In this document: positions 29,001-40,849 of the stretch, piece by piece
Layout of the letters: the number at the start of each line of letters is the position of its first letter
Position numbering within the stretch: position 1 is the stretch's first letter
Assembly: GCF_037126465.1 (NCBI RefSeq)
Contig: NC_088206.1
Location: forward strand, 67,025,687 to 67,089,686
Direction: 5' to 3'
Length of the DNA: 64,000 bases
From: Ornithodoros turicata
Lineage: Eukaryota > Arthropoda > Arachnida > Ixodida > Argasidae
Notes under the pieces: model-generated
Database searches by the model: none
What the model saw: the letters and a program-made list of their open reading frames with translations, nothing else
What the model was told of the DNA's origin: nothing
Position numbers and translations under genes: made by a program

Positions 29001-32000
29001 ATAACGTTTTCTTTTAAGAAAAATGGTTGCCGCATCGAAAGAAATCGCACAGTTTGTCATCTTTCAATGCTGCTCGCACGAAAGGTGACCATCAGTGGGA
29101 GGAGCGTAGGTGAGGTGACGTAGGTGAGTAAACTCTATAGGCCCTACTGTCGCCACAAATCGGGAGTCAAAATGGCGTCGCTCTGATTTTCAGTGCAGCC
29201 TTGGAACGTTGTACAAAGATGTGGCTGTCTTACATACACTCTTAAAAATGAACTTTACCGCATAGCATGCTCCTAGCCAACCATCGTCAAGAAAGATATC
29301 GTTATCTACCCTGATTTGTTGAAAACGGTAGGCATACGCCTTTTTTGTGACACTTATGCTGTTCATAATTGTCACAAAAAAGGCGTACGCCTCCCGTTTT
29401 CAACAAATCAGGGCAGATAACGATATCTTTCTTGACGATGGTTGGCTAGATGCGTGCTATGCGGTGAAGTTCATTTCTAAGAGTGTAGTATTCGTTACTA
29501 TGCGAAGCAATACGATAGTATCCAAAGAGACCAGCAGGACAAACATTATCATCATCACGGAAGCAACATTCCACCTTATGCACGACAGCTATCTTCTGGC
29601 ATACATAAGCAAACATCAAGTCGACAACATCGTCTTCACCGCAATTCCAGCCCTTCCCCAAACACACACACAAACACAAACAGATTATCCCAACAACAAC
29701 AGAGTCCAGCAACAGAGTCACCGGTACACACCGCCCGACGGTTTTACGCATCAAACAGAGTCTGCTGCTCCCGCACACGAAGGCGGAGCTCCTTTAGGCT
29801 CCGCCTACAGCGCTAGCCCCGCCCTCTTCTTTCGTCACGCCCACTTCGCTCTCCTTTTTCTCCCCCTCCCGGCTTCTTTCTCTCCCGTTTCGGGAATTGA
29901 ATTTGGGAGTCTGCCGGGGAAAGCTAATGGGAAAGTACAGGAGAGAAACGTCTTGGCGTGCTCTCTCTGTGTACTCGACGGTGCCGACTCCATTAAGGGC
30001 GGCCATCTTGGATGGAAGACTGGGTGGAGGATGGGGAGAAAGTGCCTCGCGGCACTCGCATCTCTTTCTCTGTCTGCGCGCCGCCGGTAGTAGTGCAGAT
30101 GCATGACGCAGCAGCATCTAACGCAGTAGCAAACACTGTGGCAGCGGCGGCGGCTTTTCTCTGTATGACGTCGTCTTCTGTCTGTGGCTTTCTTTTACTG
30201 CGTAGTGGCTGGATAAAGTGTGGTTTTAGGGTAGTTTCTTTCAGCGTTGGTGGTTTTTAGCGCGCAAAATAAAAAAATAAAAAAGAGAGAGAAAAGACGA
30301 ACCGTGATGTTAGAAAAGACTTGAGCATTTTAGCTCGAAAAATTTTTTACATTTTCCTTCTTTTTTAATTTTCTTGGTACGTATAGTAATGTGGTACGCA
30401 TAGTAGGAATAGATGGCGAAGCGTACGCCTTTTTAGGACAATTCGCATAAGGGCGTACGTGTCACAAAATGGCGTACGTTTCCTGTGTTCAATAAGAACA
30501 GTCTCATTTGGCATGATTGTTCGTTTGGAGCGTGCTATTCTGTGAAGTTTTGAAGCAAATTTCTCGTGGTGCTCGTGGCAGCGTTCAGAGTGACAAAATA
30601 TGGTGAACGTGCTCTGTGCAAATGCTTATCGAAGTATGTTTATCATAGTCTTTTGGTGACAAACGACACACAAATCAAATCTGTTCGCGTCTTGTCCTCA
30701 TATACTCAAGGAAATATGCTATACCTATACAACCCTGCTATACCTACAACCTACCGCTTTTCCCTGACTTATTTCATGTACGCTGTCGTATTTGACAAAC
30801 TCTGCAAATAGAAACTCGCTTTATCGATCACAAAGCGAACAAGTCAGACGTTCATGTTTGCAGTACTTTACAACGAATATAAGGCAAGCAAGCGTGACCT
30901 CATATGCGCAGAGCGTAGTTGGAAGCGACACTGGAAAGTCTTCGGAAAACCCAGGGAAAACCTCGGACAGCACAGCCGGTGACAGGAGTCTAACCCGTCA
31001 CCTCCCAGTCTCGGCTTGGAAAGCGATCATCCTAACCACTATGACACGAGAGCTGGTAAATCAGGAATCAAATGTAGCCACAATTTTCGTATCAAACGTC
31101 AGAGTTATTCGGTCTGGAAAAGTAATTAAAAAAATACAACACATGACAACGGTTAGCATCGCGTTTTCGCCCCCATTTTCAGTGTTTCAGAGCACAGAAA
31201 CAGCACACCTTCCGAAGCGCAAGTCGCGACAGTATATACTACGTCTAGGAGTAATAGCTTGGTGGTTTGTAGCATAGTATCCATTCCAAAGAATTCAATT
31301 TTCGCAGCGGATCGATTTTTTTTCTCTCTTTTTTTTTTTTTTCGTGTGGACGGCGCCGTTGTGGCAGGTAAACGAACTAAGTGAGGCACAGCTTTTTTCT
31401 TGGGAGCTTTCAAGCCTAACGTCATACACGAAGGCCTAGATAATAGCACACACAGTGTGCCGCTATTTACGTTTTTCTTTTTTTTCTTTTTTATAATCGT
31501 GTCTGCATTCGGTAATGTAGGGTCGATATCGTGAGGCTATATACGATCGTCTGCAAGGCGACGAAGCGGCGACGTATACTTTAGCAGACGACATTGAAAT
31601 TTTATTGAAACGTTGCGCAGGTGGGACGCGGCAGTCAAAACCTGTGGCTGTGTCACACGTCCTCGTTCAGCGCGTCTTCCACCTTACTGTCTGCACGACC
31701 GTTAGCAGTTGTCTGGGCTTCCTAAAATGCACACCACTTCTCGGATAGCAATTAGCGAAGCTCGTACTAAACTCGTCCGTCATTCGTTCATTCCCTTCAT
31801 CATTTCCGCTGCACACCCAAAGCAGGGCTAAAGAGAGCAGGTTATCATGATCGCACGCACACACACACAAAAAAAAAGCACGCTACCTGTAAAGCTACTT
31901 TTGCCTCGGCATCGGTACTAAGGCGACAGAGTAAACTTTACAGGAGAGACAGACGGGAGCAGGTTACACCTGTAAAGCGTACTTTGCCGCGTTACTACCT

Positions 32001-35000
32001 CTATTGCTGGGAAAGTAGCTTTACAGGGACCTCTCTTTTTTCTTTTTTTTTTTTGTGTGTGGTGTGTTCTGGGTGAGAACATCGGAATCTATCCAACATC
32101 AAAATGTATAGTTTCGCACGGTTGTTTCGTTTTGTACCAAACAATACATCTTGTAGAACTGCATATGCTCACGTATCTGAGATGGGGGGTCTCATCCTAA
32201 ATAATGTATAGTATTACGTGCATACGTATCTTTATTGTACACGATTATCGTAGCTCCAATGGAAGATTACGAAACACAATCTCGCCCAGGTTGTCGTTTT
32301 GCTATTCAAGTGTCGCTTTTGCTTTTCTGTCAGCGGGTTTCTTTAGCGTCACGTGATTAAGGTATATACATATACATGACGTCTTACCTGCAGCTGACAC
32401 GTCACTAAGTCACGTGGTGTGAAACGTCACTGAGTCACGTGGTGTCATCACCTCGACAAGAAAATGAAAACCTCTCTACTTGACACGGCAGGGACTTCTA
32501 AACACTATAAAAACAAAACTTCCCCATGCACATAAGACGTGTTCTCCCACAATATCTCTCCCGATTCGAGAAGGGACCAGCAGGGGTAACGCCCCTTGAG
32601 GACAATTAATGCGCGTGTATCCAAACTTTCACAAAAAGCTGTATGCTTCCCATCTTAAGGAAATCACCAAAGATAACTATGTATATCATGCTGCACGACG
32701 GCTATGCTGCGGAGTCCCGTTTTTAGGGTGTATATGGACTGTACGTCTAGGGAGATTTCACCTACGTCACATTGTGACGTGGCAGTGACGTGGCACGCTC
32801 CTAAGATCCTCGCACCGGTGGTCACTTTTCATGCTAGTGCCATTGAAAGATGACAAACTGCGCTATTTTTCAATGTGGCAACCATACACTCTTAGAAATG
32901 AACTTCACCACATAGCATGCTCCTAGCCAACCATCATCCCGAATGACAACGTTCTCGCCCCTGCTTTGTTGAAAATGGGAGGCGGAGACTATTCTGTGCC
33001 CTGCATAATGAGTTTTCGTGCATGATGAGTGCATAAAGTAGTTTTCGTAGAAGAAAATGTGAGAACGACAATGACGAAGTGTCTTCGGGATAAAAGAACG
33101 GTACGGAAGCGACCGGATTTCGAAACACCATTCAGGGCTTCGTTTTCGAGCAAACGCTAGAGAATCTCTGCAGCTGTGCCGAAGAAGTGACCACCACGAT
33201 GGGGGCCAAACGCGTTCGTTTCACGTCATGTGAAAACACCCTATAGGAATTAGACTCGATTGAATTGTAAAATAATTGTTCAGTTGTTGCAGCCGTGTTC
33301 CTATATTCTTCTCTATCTTTGATGTCTTATGTGAAGCGCCTGAGACGCCGCTATGCGTATAGGCCTGAGGCTCTCTTCTTTAGCCATCGCCTGCGCAGCG
33401 GATTCAGAAGCTGCGTACATGGCATTAGACCCACAAGCGGCTCCACGTACCACTGGATTCATGTAGCAGTCACATGGTAATACGACTTCTTTTTTTTTTT
33501 TTTCTGCCACGTCAGATACAGAAATAGGTAAGATATTTTAACAATCGTTTCAGTATTCATTGCTCAATGCGTGAGCGGAATGTCTAGTATAGTGCATATG
33601 CAGGGCGTTTCACCTATACGGTGTGTGCTATTAAACGTAACTTCTGTAAAAAAAAAATTAAAAATCGACTTGTCCGAAAAAGATACGGTCGACGGTATTT
33701 ATCTTCCGGGTACTTTTGCAACGACCTGCGTCGGTTTTAATTCACTTTTTTTTTTTTTTTTGCGGTAAGTTTAATTTTCAGAATTGAACCCGAAATTTTG
33801 CCAAGTGAAGGCAACGTATTGTTATACCAGAAATAGACACCCCATGTAGGGCGGTTCAACCCAGTCAAAGACACGTTTTCTGTTACATTGGCAATTAACA
33901 GCTGAAAAAAAAAAAGAACACGAAAATCGTCTTTCTGTGACGTGCAAAGTGGCAACCTGTGCCCTCATGAAGCGCTGTGAGAAGGAGCCTTGCTCTACCC
34001 CATCACCTCCCCTCTCAGTGTCACACTACAGCCGTTGCCGCTGATAATAGCCCAATTACTGAAGGCAAAGGGCACAGAAGCCGGACATCCAAAGGTCGCA
34101 CTGTCGCACAAATGTCGCACTGTCACGCAAACACAAAGGAATTGCGGACAGAGACGGAAGAAAGACAGATAGAAGAGATTGGCGTATTTCCTATACACGG
34201 GCTGTCAATTTCTGGCAAAATAACGTTGACTTCACTTTGCAATATTTCGAGTTCAATTCTGAAAATTTAAATAAAAAAAAAGACAATAATAACTGATGTA
34301 AGTCGAACCGGACAAGCATTTTTTTTTTCTTTTTACAGGAATTAATAACACGTTATAGGTGAAACACCCTGCATAGTGAGTTCTTCTTCCCTTTCATTCC
34401 ATTTTGTTTTTCCTCGTTATTTTCCCGCGTTTGACGGACGTTTTCCTGCGTCATTTCGCTCCGAATAAACACATATTGCCTTCAAACTCATGAAGGGGGG
34501 GGGGGATGGAAGTCACTCGTCACGCATATCATAGACAACATATTCACCGTCACATCATAGAGAATGATGGTATGGCCTATGATGTGACGTCATATTGAAA
34601 TTGATGTTGCGTGATGGTCCATGATGCGATGCGATGTTGAATGATTATGCTTTGAAGTTGATAGCTTGCGACGTTGATGCGATGGGCTGTGACCTGCGCG
34701 TAAGTCCTTCGTGATGATGAATTTCTAGAAGTTTGCCGAAAACAATGCTCTATATAGGAGACACCCACAGACGCGTTTCGTTCACATCCGCAGATCTAAC
34801 CGTTTGGTACCCGGTTGTCTCCTATACTGTTTCATTGGGTGAAGCTCGAATGCTGCACGGTGACATTTAAGGAACGACTGGATTCTAATGTTTCACCTGT
34901 GCGACTCTGATTTCTAATGTACGTAGAATGCTGAATGAATTCCACATCGCGCTTGTGGCGGAGTCACTTCTGCGCAAGACAATAGAGAAAGTTTGTTCAC

Positions 35001-38000
35001 ACACCGCTCAGAAACGGCGTAAAATGTCGTAAAAACAGAAGCACTGGCGTGTTCTCCTTGCTTTACCCTCGTCAATGACACATTTTGTAGAATTCCAGGA
35101 CTATCCGTTGATTTGTATTGAGCCCGAATTCGCAAACATTTCAGTGTGCGACACTCTATCGAGATGGCAGCCCATGTTCGAGACGCGCCAAACTTTATTT
35201 TATTAAAAATCAACGGCTCAACCTTTTTTCCCCCTAAAAAATACGTCATTGACTAGAGAAAAGCCAAGAGAACACGCCAGTACCAATCTTAAGACGATAG
35301 TTTCGAGCGTTTACATGTCTTGTGCGAACGAAAATCGCCCATAGATTTCTGAAGAAGTGATTCCCCCTTAACCAGCGTAAAGAAAACCGTATACAAGAAA
35401 CTGTCCGAATGCTCTATAGGGCCCTTGTCCAGTCCACTTCATCAGGGAAGGGGGCCTGAATGCTCCGGCAGATTTTCTGCCAGGGACATATTGTAGGAAG
35501 TACACGAGACGAATCCAGAGACGAATCCACAATTATCCGAATCCGAATCCGAATCCAAGGAAGTCTCTGTGAATCCACGAATATTGCGAATCTCGAAGGC
35601 TTTCGAATCTTTTCTTTAAAAAATAGTGTAAAAAACCCGAGGGGAAAAAACACTACTACTGAAAATTGTTTTCAAGCAGAATTTCATATATCTTTGTTTA
35701 ACGAAAAACAAATTAAATATAATAGTTCACTTTCAGGAGAAAAACAATATAACTCTATTATATACTTCTTAAATGTAATTTATTTAACACGTTGTTAATC
35801 GACTACACGAAGTAAATAAACTCTCGAGTCTGAATTATTTCCTTAAAACTAAGGAACAATCAAAAGCAAAAGCGTGTTACTTTTAAACTTGCGATGTAAG
35901 AGTTCCTGCCTCGTCGCCTCTTTCAGTCCAGAGCAATGTAAACAAACAAACAAACAAGAAAACACCCGGCGGCCAATCAAGCTTCCGGCGGACACCGGGA
36001 GCGCCATGCAACAACAACAAAAAAAAAGTGGTTAGTGGATTTGAACGATTCGATTTGCCGTTTTGGGCACTAGGATTTGGAGTCCCGAATCTCGAACCCC
36101 AGCCTAGGATTCGAGGATTCGGTCGGCCTATAAGAGGAAGTATAGACGGCACACTTTTCCATAGTTTTCATCCCTCCACGACTCTCTGCAATACATGGGT
36201 GACGAACTTTACGTCTGCAATCGTCCAAATGTTAGTGTGTTCATGTAGTGTGTTCATGTGTTCATGTAGCACTTTATAGAAGCATGCAGATGTAGCTAAA
36301 TTTAGGTTCTGCATCACACGTACATGCTGTAATCTATATATGCATAAACATGATACCGAGCTCGGCTACACTGTTAAAAATGAACTTCACCGCATAGCAC
36401 GCTCTTAGCCAACCATCATCTCGAATGATATCGTTATCTGCAATGATTTGTTGAAAACGGGAGGCGTACGCTTCTTTTTGTGACAATTATGAACAGGTTA
36501 AGTATTACAAAAAGGCGTATGCCTCCCGTTTTCAATAAATCAGGGAAGATAACGATATCATTCGAGATGATGGTTGGCTAGGAGCGTGCTGTCCCTGAAG
36601 TTTATTTTTAAGAAAAAAAAAATGAAAGCTTTCAGTTTTGGTTCATGCGTGGCACAGTGGTTCACCATCATTTTTAAGAGTGTAGTATTTACACAGTTTG
36701 CCCCTCTAATACTTTACTCATACAAGTACACTCTAAGGACAGAGCTTCACCGCATAGCACGCTCTGCGCCAAACATTGTTGCGAATGATAAGTTGTCGCT
36801 TGTGATTCGAGGATGGGGGGAGGGGGGGGGCCGTACGCCTTTTTGTGGCAATTTGGATGTATGATAATGCCTGATGGCCTAATGATAACGAGGGCGTACG
36901 CCCTCGTCTCTCTTCGAATCAGAAGTGATATAACCCTATCGTTCGTGGCCATGGTTGGCGCAGAGCGTGCTATGCGGTGAAGTTCTGCTTCTAGAGTGTA
37001 AGGATCCATTTTGTGAACACGTGAAGAGACAATAGAGAGTTTTTCCGCATCGTGCACTCTTGCCTTTGCGTACGTGAGGGGTAATAGCGTTGGTGGAGCT
37101 GCGCAAAACATAAAGAGAGCTTCGCGCAGTGCACAGAATCAACAACGCTATATCCCTTACGTTACGCGAAGGCGGTACACTCTTAGAAATGAACTTCACC
37201 ACATAGCACGCTCCTAGCCAACCATAATCTCGAATGGTATCGTTATCTGCCCTGATTTGCTGAAAACGGGAGGCGTACGCCTTTTTTGTGACACTTATGA
37301 TAATTGTCACAAAAAAGGCGTACGCCTCCCGTTTTCAACAAATCAGGGCAGATAACGATATCATTCGAGATTATGGTTGGCTAGGAGCGTGCTATGTGGT
37401 GAAGTTCATTTTTAAGAGTGTAGCGTACAAACGCGCTAAAACTCACTAACGACAGTCAAGAAAAACCAGGAATCCAGCCTCTGTCATTGAGTGCGCAACG
37501 GAAGGACCACAGGTAAAAGTATGAAGATCACAGCGTTATCTAGATTATCGCGTTGAACTGTCCGCACGTTATTCAAGATGATTAGGAACATACCCCACTT
37601 CGTATCCGTAAATCCCTGTCACGTGAAAAAAACCCACGCGGATACCTCTACGTGGGCGTATCGCTACGCACAACGCACGCGTTTAACCGGGAGGTCTTTT
37701 CGACTTGGCTGCCGTCTCTGCACCAGTTCAAGCAGGGCAGCACATCCGTAATTGATATCTTTTTCAGCGCCCTGTGAACTTTCGTATTCGCTTTGTAAAA
37801 TTGAGCCCCTATACACTCTTAGAAATGAGCTTCACCGCATAGCACGCTCCTAGCCAACCTCCAATGATATCGTTATCTGTCCTGATTTGCTGAAAACGGG
37901 AGGCGTACGCCTTCTTTGTGACAATTATGAACCGCATAAGTGTCACAAAAAAGGCGTACGCCTACCGTTTTGAACAAATCAGGGCACATAGCGATATCAT

Positions 38001-40846
38001 TCGAGTTGATTGTTGGCTAGGAGCGTGCTATGCGGTGAAGTTCATTTTTAAGAGTGTACTTCTGGACGCGTTCGCTACCAGCCTTCACTTGCTCGCATAG
38101 GAGGTGCGGTCATAAGGGCATCTAGGAGGGGGGGGATTACGCATGTCCTGCCCCTCCCCTCAATTCCTGTCGATCTATAAGTTTCAATCGACTGTAGGTA
38201 GTGCAGTAGGATGCTGTCCAAGGCAGGACCCCCCCCCAGAAAAATCCTAGATCCGCCACTGGATGCTGCAAGAATGTAACTTCACACTCTTAGAAATGAA
38301 CTTCACCGCATAGCACGCTCCTAGCCAACCACCATCTCGAATGATATATACTTATCTGCCCTGATTTGTTGAAAACGGGAGGCGTACGGCTTTTTCGTGA
38401 CAATAAGGAACAGGTTAAGTGTCACAAAAAAGGTGTACGCCTCCTGTTTTCAACAAATCAGGGCAGCTAACGATATCATTCGAGATGATGGTTAGCTAAG
38501 AACGTGCTATGCAGTGAAGTTCATTTCTAAGAGTGTGTATACACCGAGCAAAGACGAACATCGTGTAAACGACGTCACCGTCTTTCCAAAATAGTTGCAA
38601 CACTATACTTAAGTATTACTATGGAAAGTATTAAAGTACTATTAAATGAAAGGCGAGCACTTAAAAACGAAAACGTACAATGCGGGCACAAGGAACAGCA
38701 CGGTAGCGAGGACGCACACTCTAAATACAGAACTTCACCGCGTAACACGCTGTGCTCCAACCATTGCCACGAATGATAGGGTTATCACTTCTGATTCGAG
38801 GAGTGAGGGGGGCGTACGCCTTTTTGTGGCAATTTTCATATAACCAAATTGCCACAAAAAGGCGTACGCCCCATTCTCTCTTCGAATCCGGAGCGATAAC
38901 CCTATCATTCGTGGCAATGGTTGGAGCACAGCGTGCTATGCGGTGAAGTTCTGTTTTTAGAGTGCAGAGTGCGGTGCTGTACGGACGAGAAGGCCTCGCT
39001 ACACTCGCTCGTTCGTCTAAGACGCGACCCCAGGGGAGTTGAAGCTGCACGATCACGCGGCACCACCGTTAAAAGGCGAGTGCGGACAACATTGATGGTA
39101 TCCGCGTCCACATTGTATCCGCGCATTTAAGATCCGTTACCGCATCCGTACCCGAACGGATATTGAGTAATCCGGAGTTGTAGTTGTAGAAAACATCCAC
39201 ACGACCAAAATTGGAAATAATGAAAACTTTTTTATAAACTGAGAATTACTGCATCCATTATGAAACACAGCAGCGCACATGCTTTTTACACATGTAACGT
39301 AAACTAGACCTGTATATACTGACTTCTAACGACTTGTCTTCAAAGCGACCAAGTTGATTTACATCGTTATTGCAGAGAGGCGTTCAACTGTTCAGTAAAA
39401 TGCAACTAACGGCGCAGCAATGTACAGGATGAGATGGCACGCATCGACACCACTTTGGACATCGTGAAACTTTCCAGAACCGCCATATCGAAGAGACTCG
39501 ACTACTCGTAGATCAATATGGCGCATGGCTATACATAGTTCGATATATCGAAATCCTAGCACCCCTTGTTAAGCGAACACACGTTTAAGTGAACCTGGAC
39601 AGCAATGGCCTCTTACCTGAATACGTGCCTCGTTGAGCTTCGTGATCCTCGCCAACTCTTCCCTGCAGTAAATGTCCGGATAGTGACTTTTGGCGAACGC
39701 AGCTTCGAGCTCTTGAAGCTGCTCTTGCGTGAACGTCGTCCTGTGTCGTCTGCGAGCGGGCGTCGCGGGACAGGAAGCCGCCCCGCTAGCCGTCGTCGTG
39801 TGCCCCACACCGGAAGTCGCGAGGGCGTGAAGACCCGACGACGACAACGACGTCCCAACGGCGCTCGAGGAGCCAGAGTGTAAGAGCGGGCTCGTGCCTG
39901 GTTCGACTTTCAACTTCTTGAAGGCACCCTCTGCGTCATACAGTGTCACGTGATGAGGCTTGCGTCGCAATCATTGGTTGTCGGGGATTATCACAGGAAA
40001 ATCGTCGTGTAAAGGCATAGACACCGAGAGTGGTAGAAAAAGAATCCATTCAATCCGTCCAGCCATGCAGAAGCGCCTTTAGCGATTCGAACGAGAAAGG
40101 CCTAACGTTTCGCGTATAGAATGGTATAGAAAATCCAGCGGATCGGCAAGGAAATGTTAAGGGAAGTGCCTCAGCACGAGACCCGCCGAGATTTCGAACA
40201 GGAATTACTGTTCTTCTTCTAGAACTAACGTTCCTTTGTACGTTCCAGAAGTCATACGGGCACATAGAGACACCGCTTGAGAACAAGCAAGCTCTGCAAA
40301 GAGGGTGATATCCAAAGAAGGTTTAAATCCCTTCGCCATTCTAAGCTCAGTTTCCACTAGGTCCTTCCAAACCCTATTGTAGACTTTATCCTCAGCCGTT
40401 CAAGAAGAAGACTTCGGCCACATTTCTAAGCCTAACACGTAGAAGATACCATCACTTCACCACTCTCATAGAACTATAGAACCGAACCTTTCAGCCGCAC
40501 ACGTTTTTTTACACATCACCACCACGTGATTAACGATAGCCACTCGACGTGTGTCTCCATCACCACCACCTTCGCCGCACTATACTCGAAGACACCTCGA
40601 AGCGTCCGGTCCGGTCTTTCTGGCGCCTGGACATGGAGTGCTAACGCTTTCCCGTAACCGCTTTATATTCCCTCGTTCGTGAAAACCCAATCACCTCCTA
40701 TAACAAGCCACCATTAGGCTTCGTAAAGAAAGAAAATTAAATTTGATTCATCGACTCAATTGGCCCTAATGGCATTACCTCCACCCTTTATCAATAATCG
40801 CATCGATCCAAACATGGCGCCCGCCCGGCTGTCTCACCTGCAACAT
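26058..40846 (-). CDS. Paired-type homeobox protein, PROP1/UNC-42-like
   Basis: Sequence-specific transcription factor, nuclear. Proposed exons: 40846-40838 (coding part ATG TTG CAG), 39958-39617, 28267-28083, 26217-26058; 696 nt, 231 residues, phases agree. A serine-rich N-terminus follows [19 protein letters not shown]. The homeodomain, about residues 71-131, reads [39 protein letters not shown], then after the intron [18 protein letters not shown], with glutamine at position 50. An alanine-rich segment follows, then [15 protein letters not shown], which resembles a weak OAR motif and the WYP motif of PROP1. The class is secure; the PROP1/UNC-42 group is my reading of the residues. The first exon is the weakest part: it rests on frame, a good donor and no upstream in-frame alternative. 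Intron 2 is 11.3 kb and full of foldback elements. Confidence 0.85.
26411..26580. repeat. Foldback repeat with TGACGTCA ends
   Basis: TGACGTCACG and ACATGGGAAAA on the left face TTTTCCCATGT and CGTGACGTCA on the right. It lies in the last intron of the homeobox gene. Confidence 0.6.
26965..27150 (+). ncRNA. U2 snRNA gene, divergent copy
   Basis: The 5' end ATCGCTTCTCGGCCTTTTGG and the following CTAAGATCA are identical to canonical U2. TTCTGTTCTTATCAG and TAATATCTGATACG are also kept. About 186 nt fits the usual length (human 187-188). Stem IIb is a perfect GGTTCC/GGAACC hairpin, the Sm-like site ATTTTTG is present, stem III pairs GACAGTG with CACTGTC around CGAGG/CCTCG, and stem IV pairs CTTGGC with GCCAAG. 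About 12 bases after the end, TCAAAAAGCAGA fits the snRNA 3' box. Two oddities: the branch-site recognition element is GTAGTT instead of GTAGTA, and two bases are inserted before it. It lies opposite to the homeobox gene, in its last intron. It may be an expressed variant or a recent pseudogene. Confidence 0.85.
27162..27173 (+). promoter_or_regulatory. snRNA 3' box-like element
   Basis: TCAAAAAGCAGA fits the AAARNNAGA core of the metazoan snRNA 3' box and stands about 12 bases downstream of the expected U2 end, the usual spacing. Confidence 0.55.
27697..27934. mobile_element. Foldback MITE CACTCTTA family, copy 1
   Basis: Nearly perfect palindrome about 238 bp long, ends CACTCTTAAAAATGAACTTC and its mirror. 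Arms of about 115 bp meet at GGAGCCTATTTTGTG. Flanking CA on both sides. Confidence 0.9.
28470..28721. mobile_element. Foldback MITE CACTCTTA family, copy 2
   Basis: Ends CACTCTTAAAAATGAACTTC and mirror, flanked by TA on both sides. The arm centre contains GGCGTACGCCTTTTTTGTGA. It lies 200 bases upstream of the homeobox exon at 28083-28267. Confidence 0.9.
28812..29127 (+). mobile_element. Repeat copy paired with 32757-33246
   Basis: Shared blocks with the inverted copy include CACACGACGT, AACGAAGCC, GGTGTTTCGAAATCCGGTCG and TTTGTCATCTTTCAATG. It looks like one copy of a roughly 300-bp interspersed repeat. Confidence 0.6.
29237..29485. mobile_element. Foldback MITE CACTCTTA family, copy 3
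   Basis: Palindromic, flanked by TA on both sides. A 247-codon plus-strand frame begins inside it, but the start belongs to the element, so I do not count that frame as a gene. Confidence 0.9.
30405..30560. mobile_element. Decayed CACTCTTA-type foldback
   Basis: GAAGCGTACGCCTTTTTAGG, GGCGTACG and GAGCGTGCTAT..TGTGAAGTTT follow the family order but both ends and much of the pairing are lost. Confidence 0.45.
30920..31062 (-). mobile_element. tRNA-derived SINE, Ruka-like
   Basis: On the minus strand TAGTGGTTAGGATG resembles an A box and GGGTTAGACTCC a B box, about 35 bases apart. The body then reads GTCCGAGGTTTTCCCTGGG and GACTTTCCAG, which I associate with the Ruka SINE of ticks. No 3' tail is distinct. 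Confidence 0.65.
31886..32027. mobile_element. Short foldback element CCTGTAAAGCTACTTT
   Basis: CCTGTAAAGCTACTTT at the left is mirrored by AAAGTAGCTTTACAGG at the right. Inside are further inverted copies of the same motif (CTTTACAGG and CCTGTAAAG). Confidence 0.7.
32757..33246 (-). mobile_element. Inverted copy of the 28812-29127 repeat, interrupted
   Basis: Inverted relative to 28812-29127. A half copy of the CACTCTTA foldback (32887-33010) interrupts it, so the foldback arrived later. Confidence 0.6.
32887..33010. mobile_element. Half copy of the CACTCTTA foldback
   Basis: Only the left arm remains, from CACTCTTAGAAATGAACTTC to the centre GAGACTATTCTGTGCC. It resembles copy 1 more than the others. 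Confidence 0.8.
33599..34373. mobile_element. TA-flanked MITE with TGCAGGG ends
   Basis: TGCAGGGCGTTTCACCTATA at the left is mirrored by TATAGGTGAAACACCCTGCA at the right, with TA on both sides (33597-33598, 34374-34375). A second inverted pair lies further in (CGACTTGTCCG and CGGACAAG). No transposase frame. Confidence 0.8.
34380..36368. other. Unassigned part of the homeobox intron 2
   Basis: Includes GATG-rich sequence near 34560-34690 and short (GAATCC)n at 35530. No gene, RNA or complete element recognised. Confidence 0.4.
36369..36614. mobile_element. Foldback MITE CACTCTTA family, copy 5
   Basis: Palindromic arms as in copies 2 and 3. The right terminus runs into an A-rich stretch, and a stray TTTTTAAGAGTG end occurs 60 bases further on, suggesting a small insertion or rearrangement at the right edge. 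Confidence 0.85.
36729..36998. mobile_element. Foldback MITE, variant subfamily, copy 6
   Basis: Ends CACTCTAAGGACAGAGCTTC and mirror. The arms differ from the main family in CTCTGCGCCAAACATTG and TGATTCGAGGA, but keep the CACCGCATAGCACGC block and the central GGCGTACG. Confidence 0.85.
37178..37420. mobile_element. Foldback MITE CACTCTTA family, copy 7
   Basis: Almost perfect palindrome, TA on both sides. Central loop is only about ten bases. Confidence 0.9.
37814..38056. mobile_element. Foldback MITE CACTCTTA family, copy 8
   Basis: TA on both sides. The left arm lacks about ten bases of the CCATCATCTCGAATG block that the right arm keeps. Confidence 0.9.
38285..38535. mobile_element. Foldback MITE CACTCTTA family, copy 9
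   Basis: Palindromic, slightly more diverged between arms than copy 7. The flanks are TTCA and TGTA, so no clean TA duplication. Confidence 0.88.
38717..38964. mobile_element. Foldback MITE, variant subfamily, copy 10
   Basis: Ends CACTCTAAATACAGAACTTC and mirror; CTGTGCTCCAACCATTGCC and TGATTCGAGGAG place it with copy 6. Confidence 0.88.
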
Positions 40847-40849
40847 GCT

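Noticed and set aside
29347..30090. 247-codon plus-strand open frame
   Set aside because: Its first part lies inside a foldback MITE and the rest has low-complexity, non-conserved composition.
30920..31062. A functional tRNA gene
   Set aside because: A and B boxes are present, but the acceptor stem does not pair and the sequence continues into a SINE body.
32399..32446. Two CACGTGGTGT units as a hormone-response array
   Set aside because: Only two imperfect copies (CACTAAGTCACGTGGTGTGA and CACTGAGTCACGTGGTGT); a small tandem duplication is the simpler reading.
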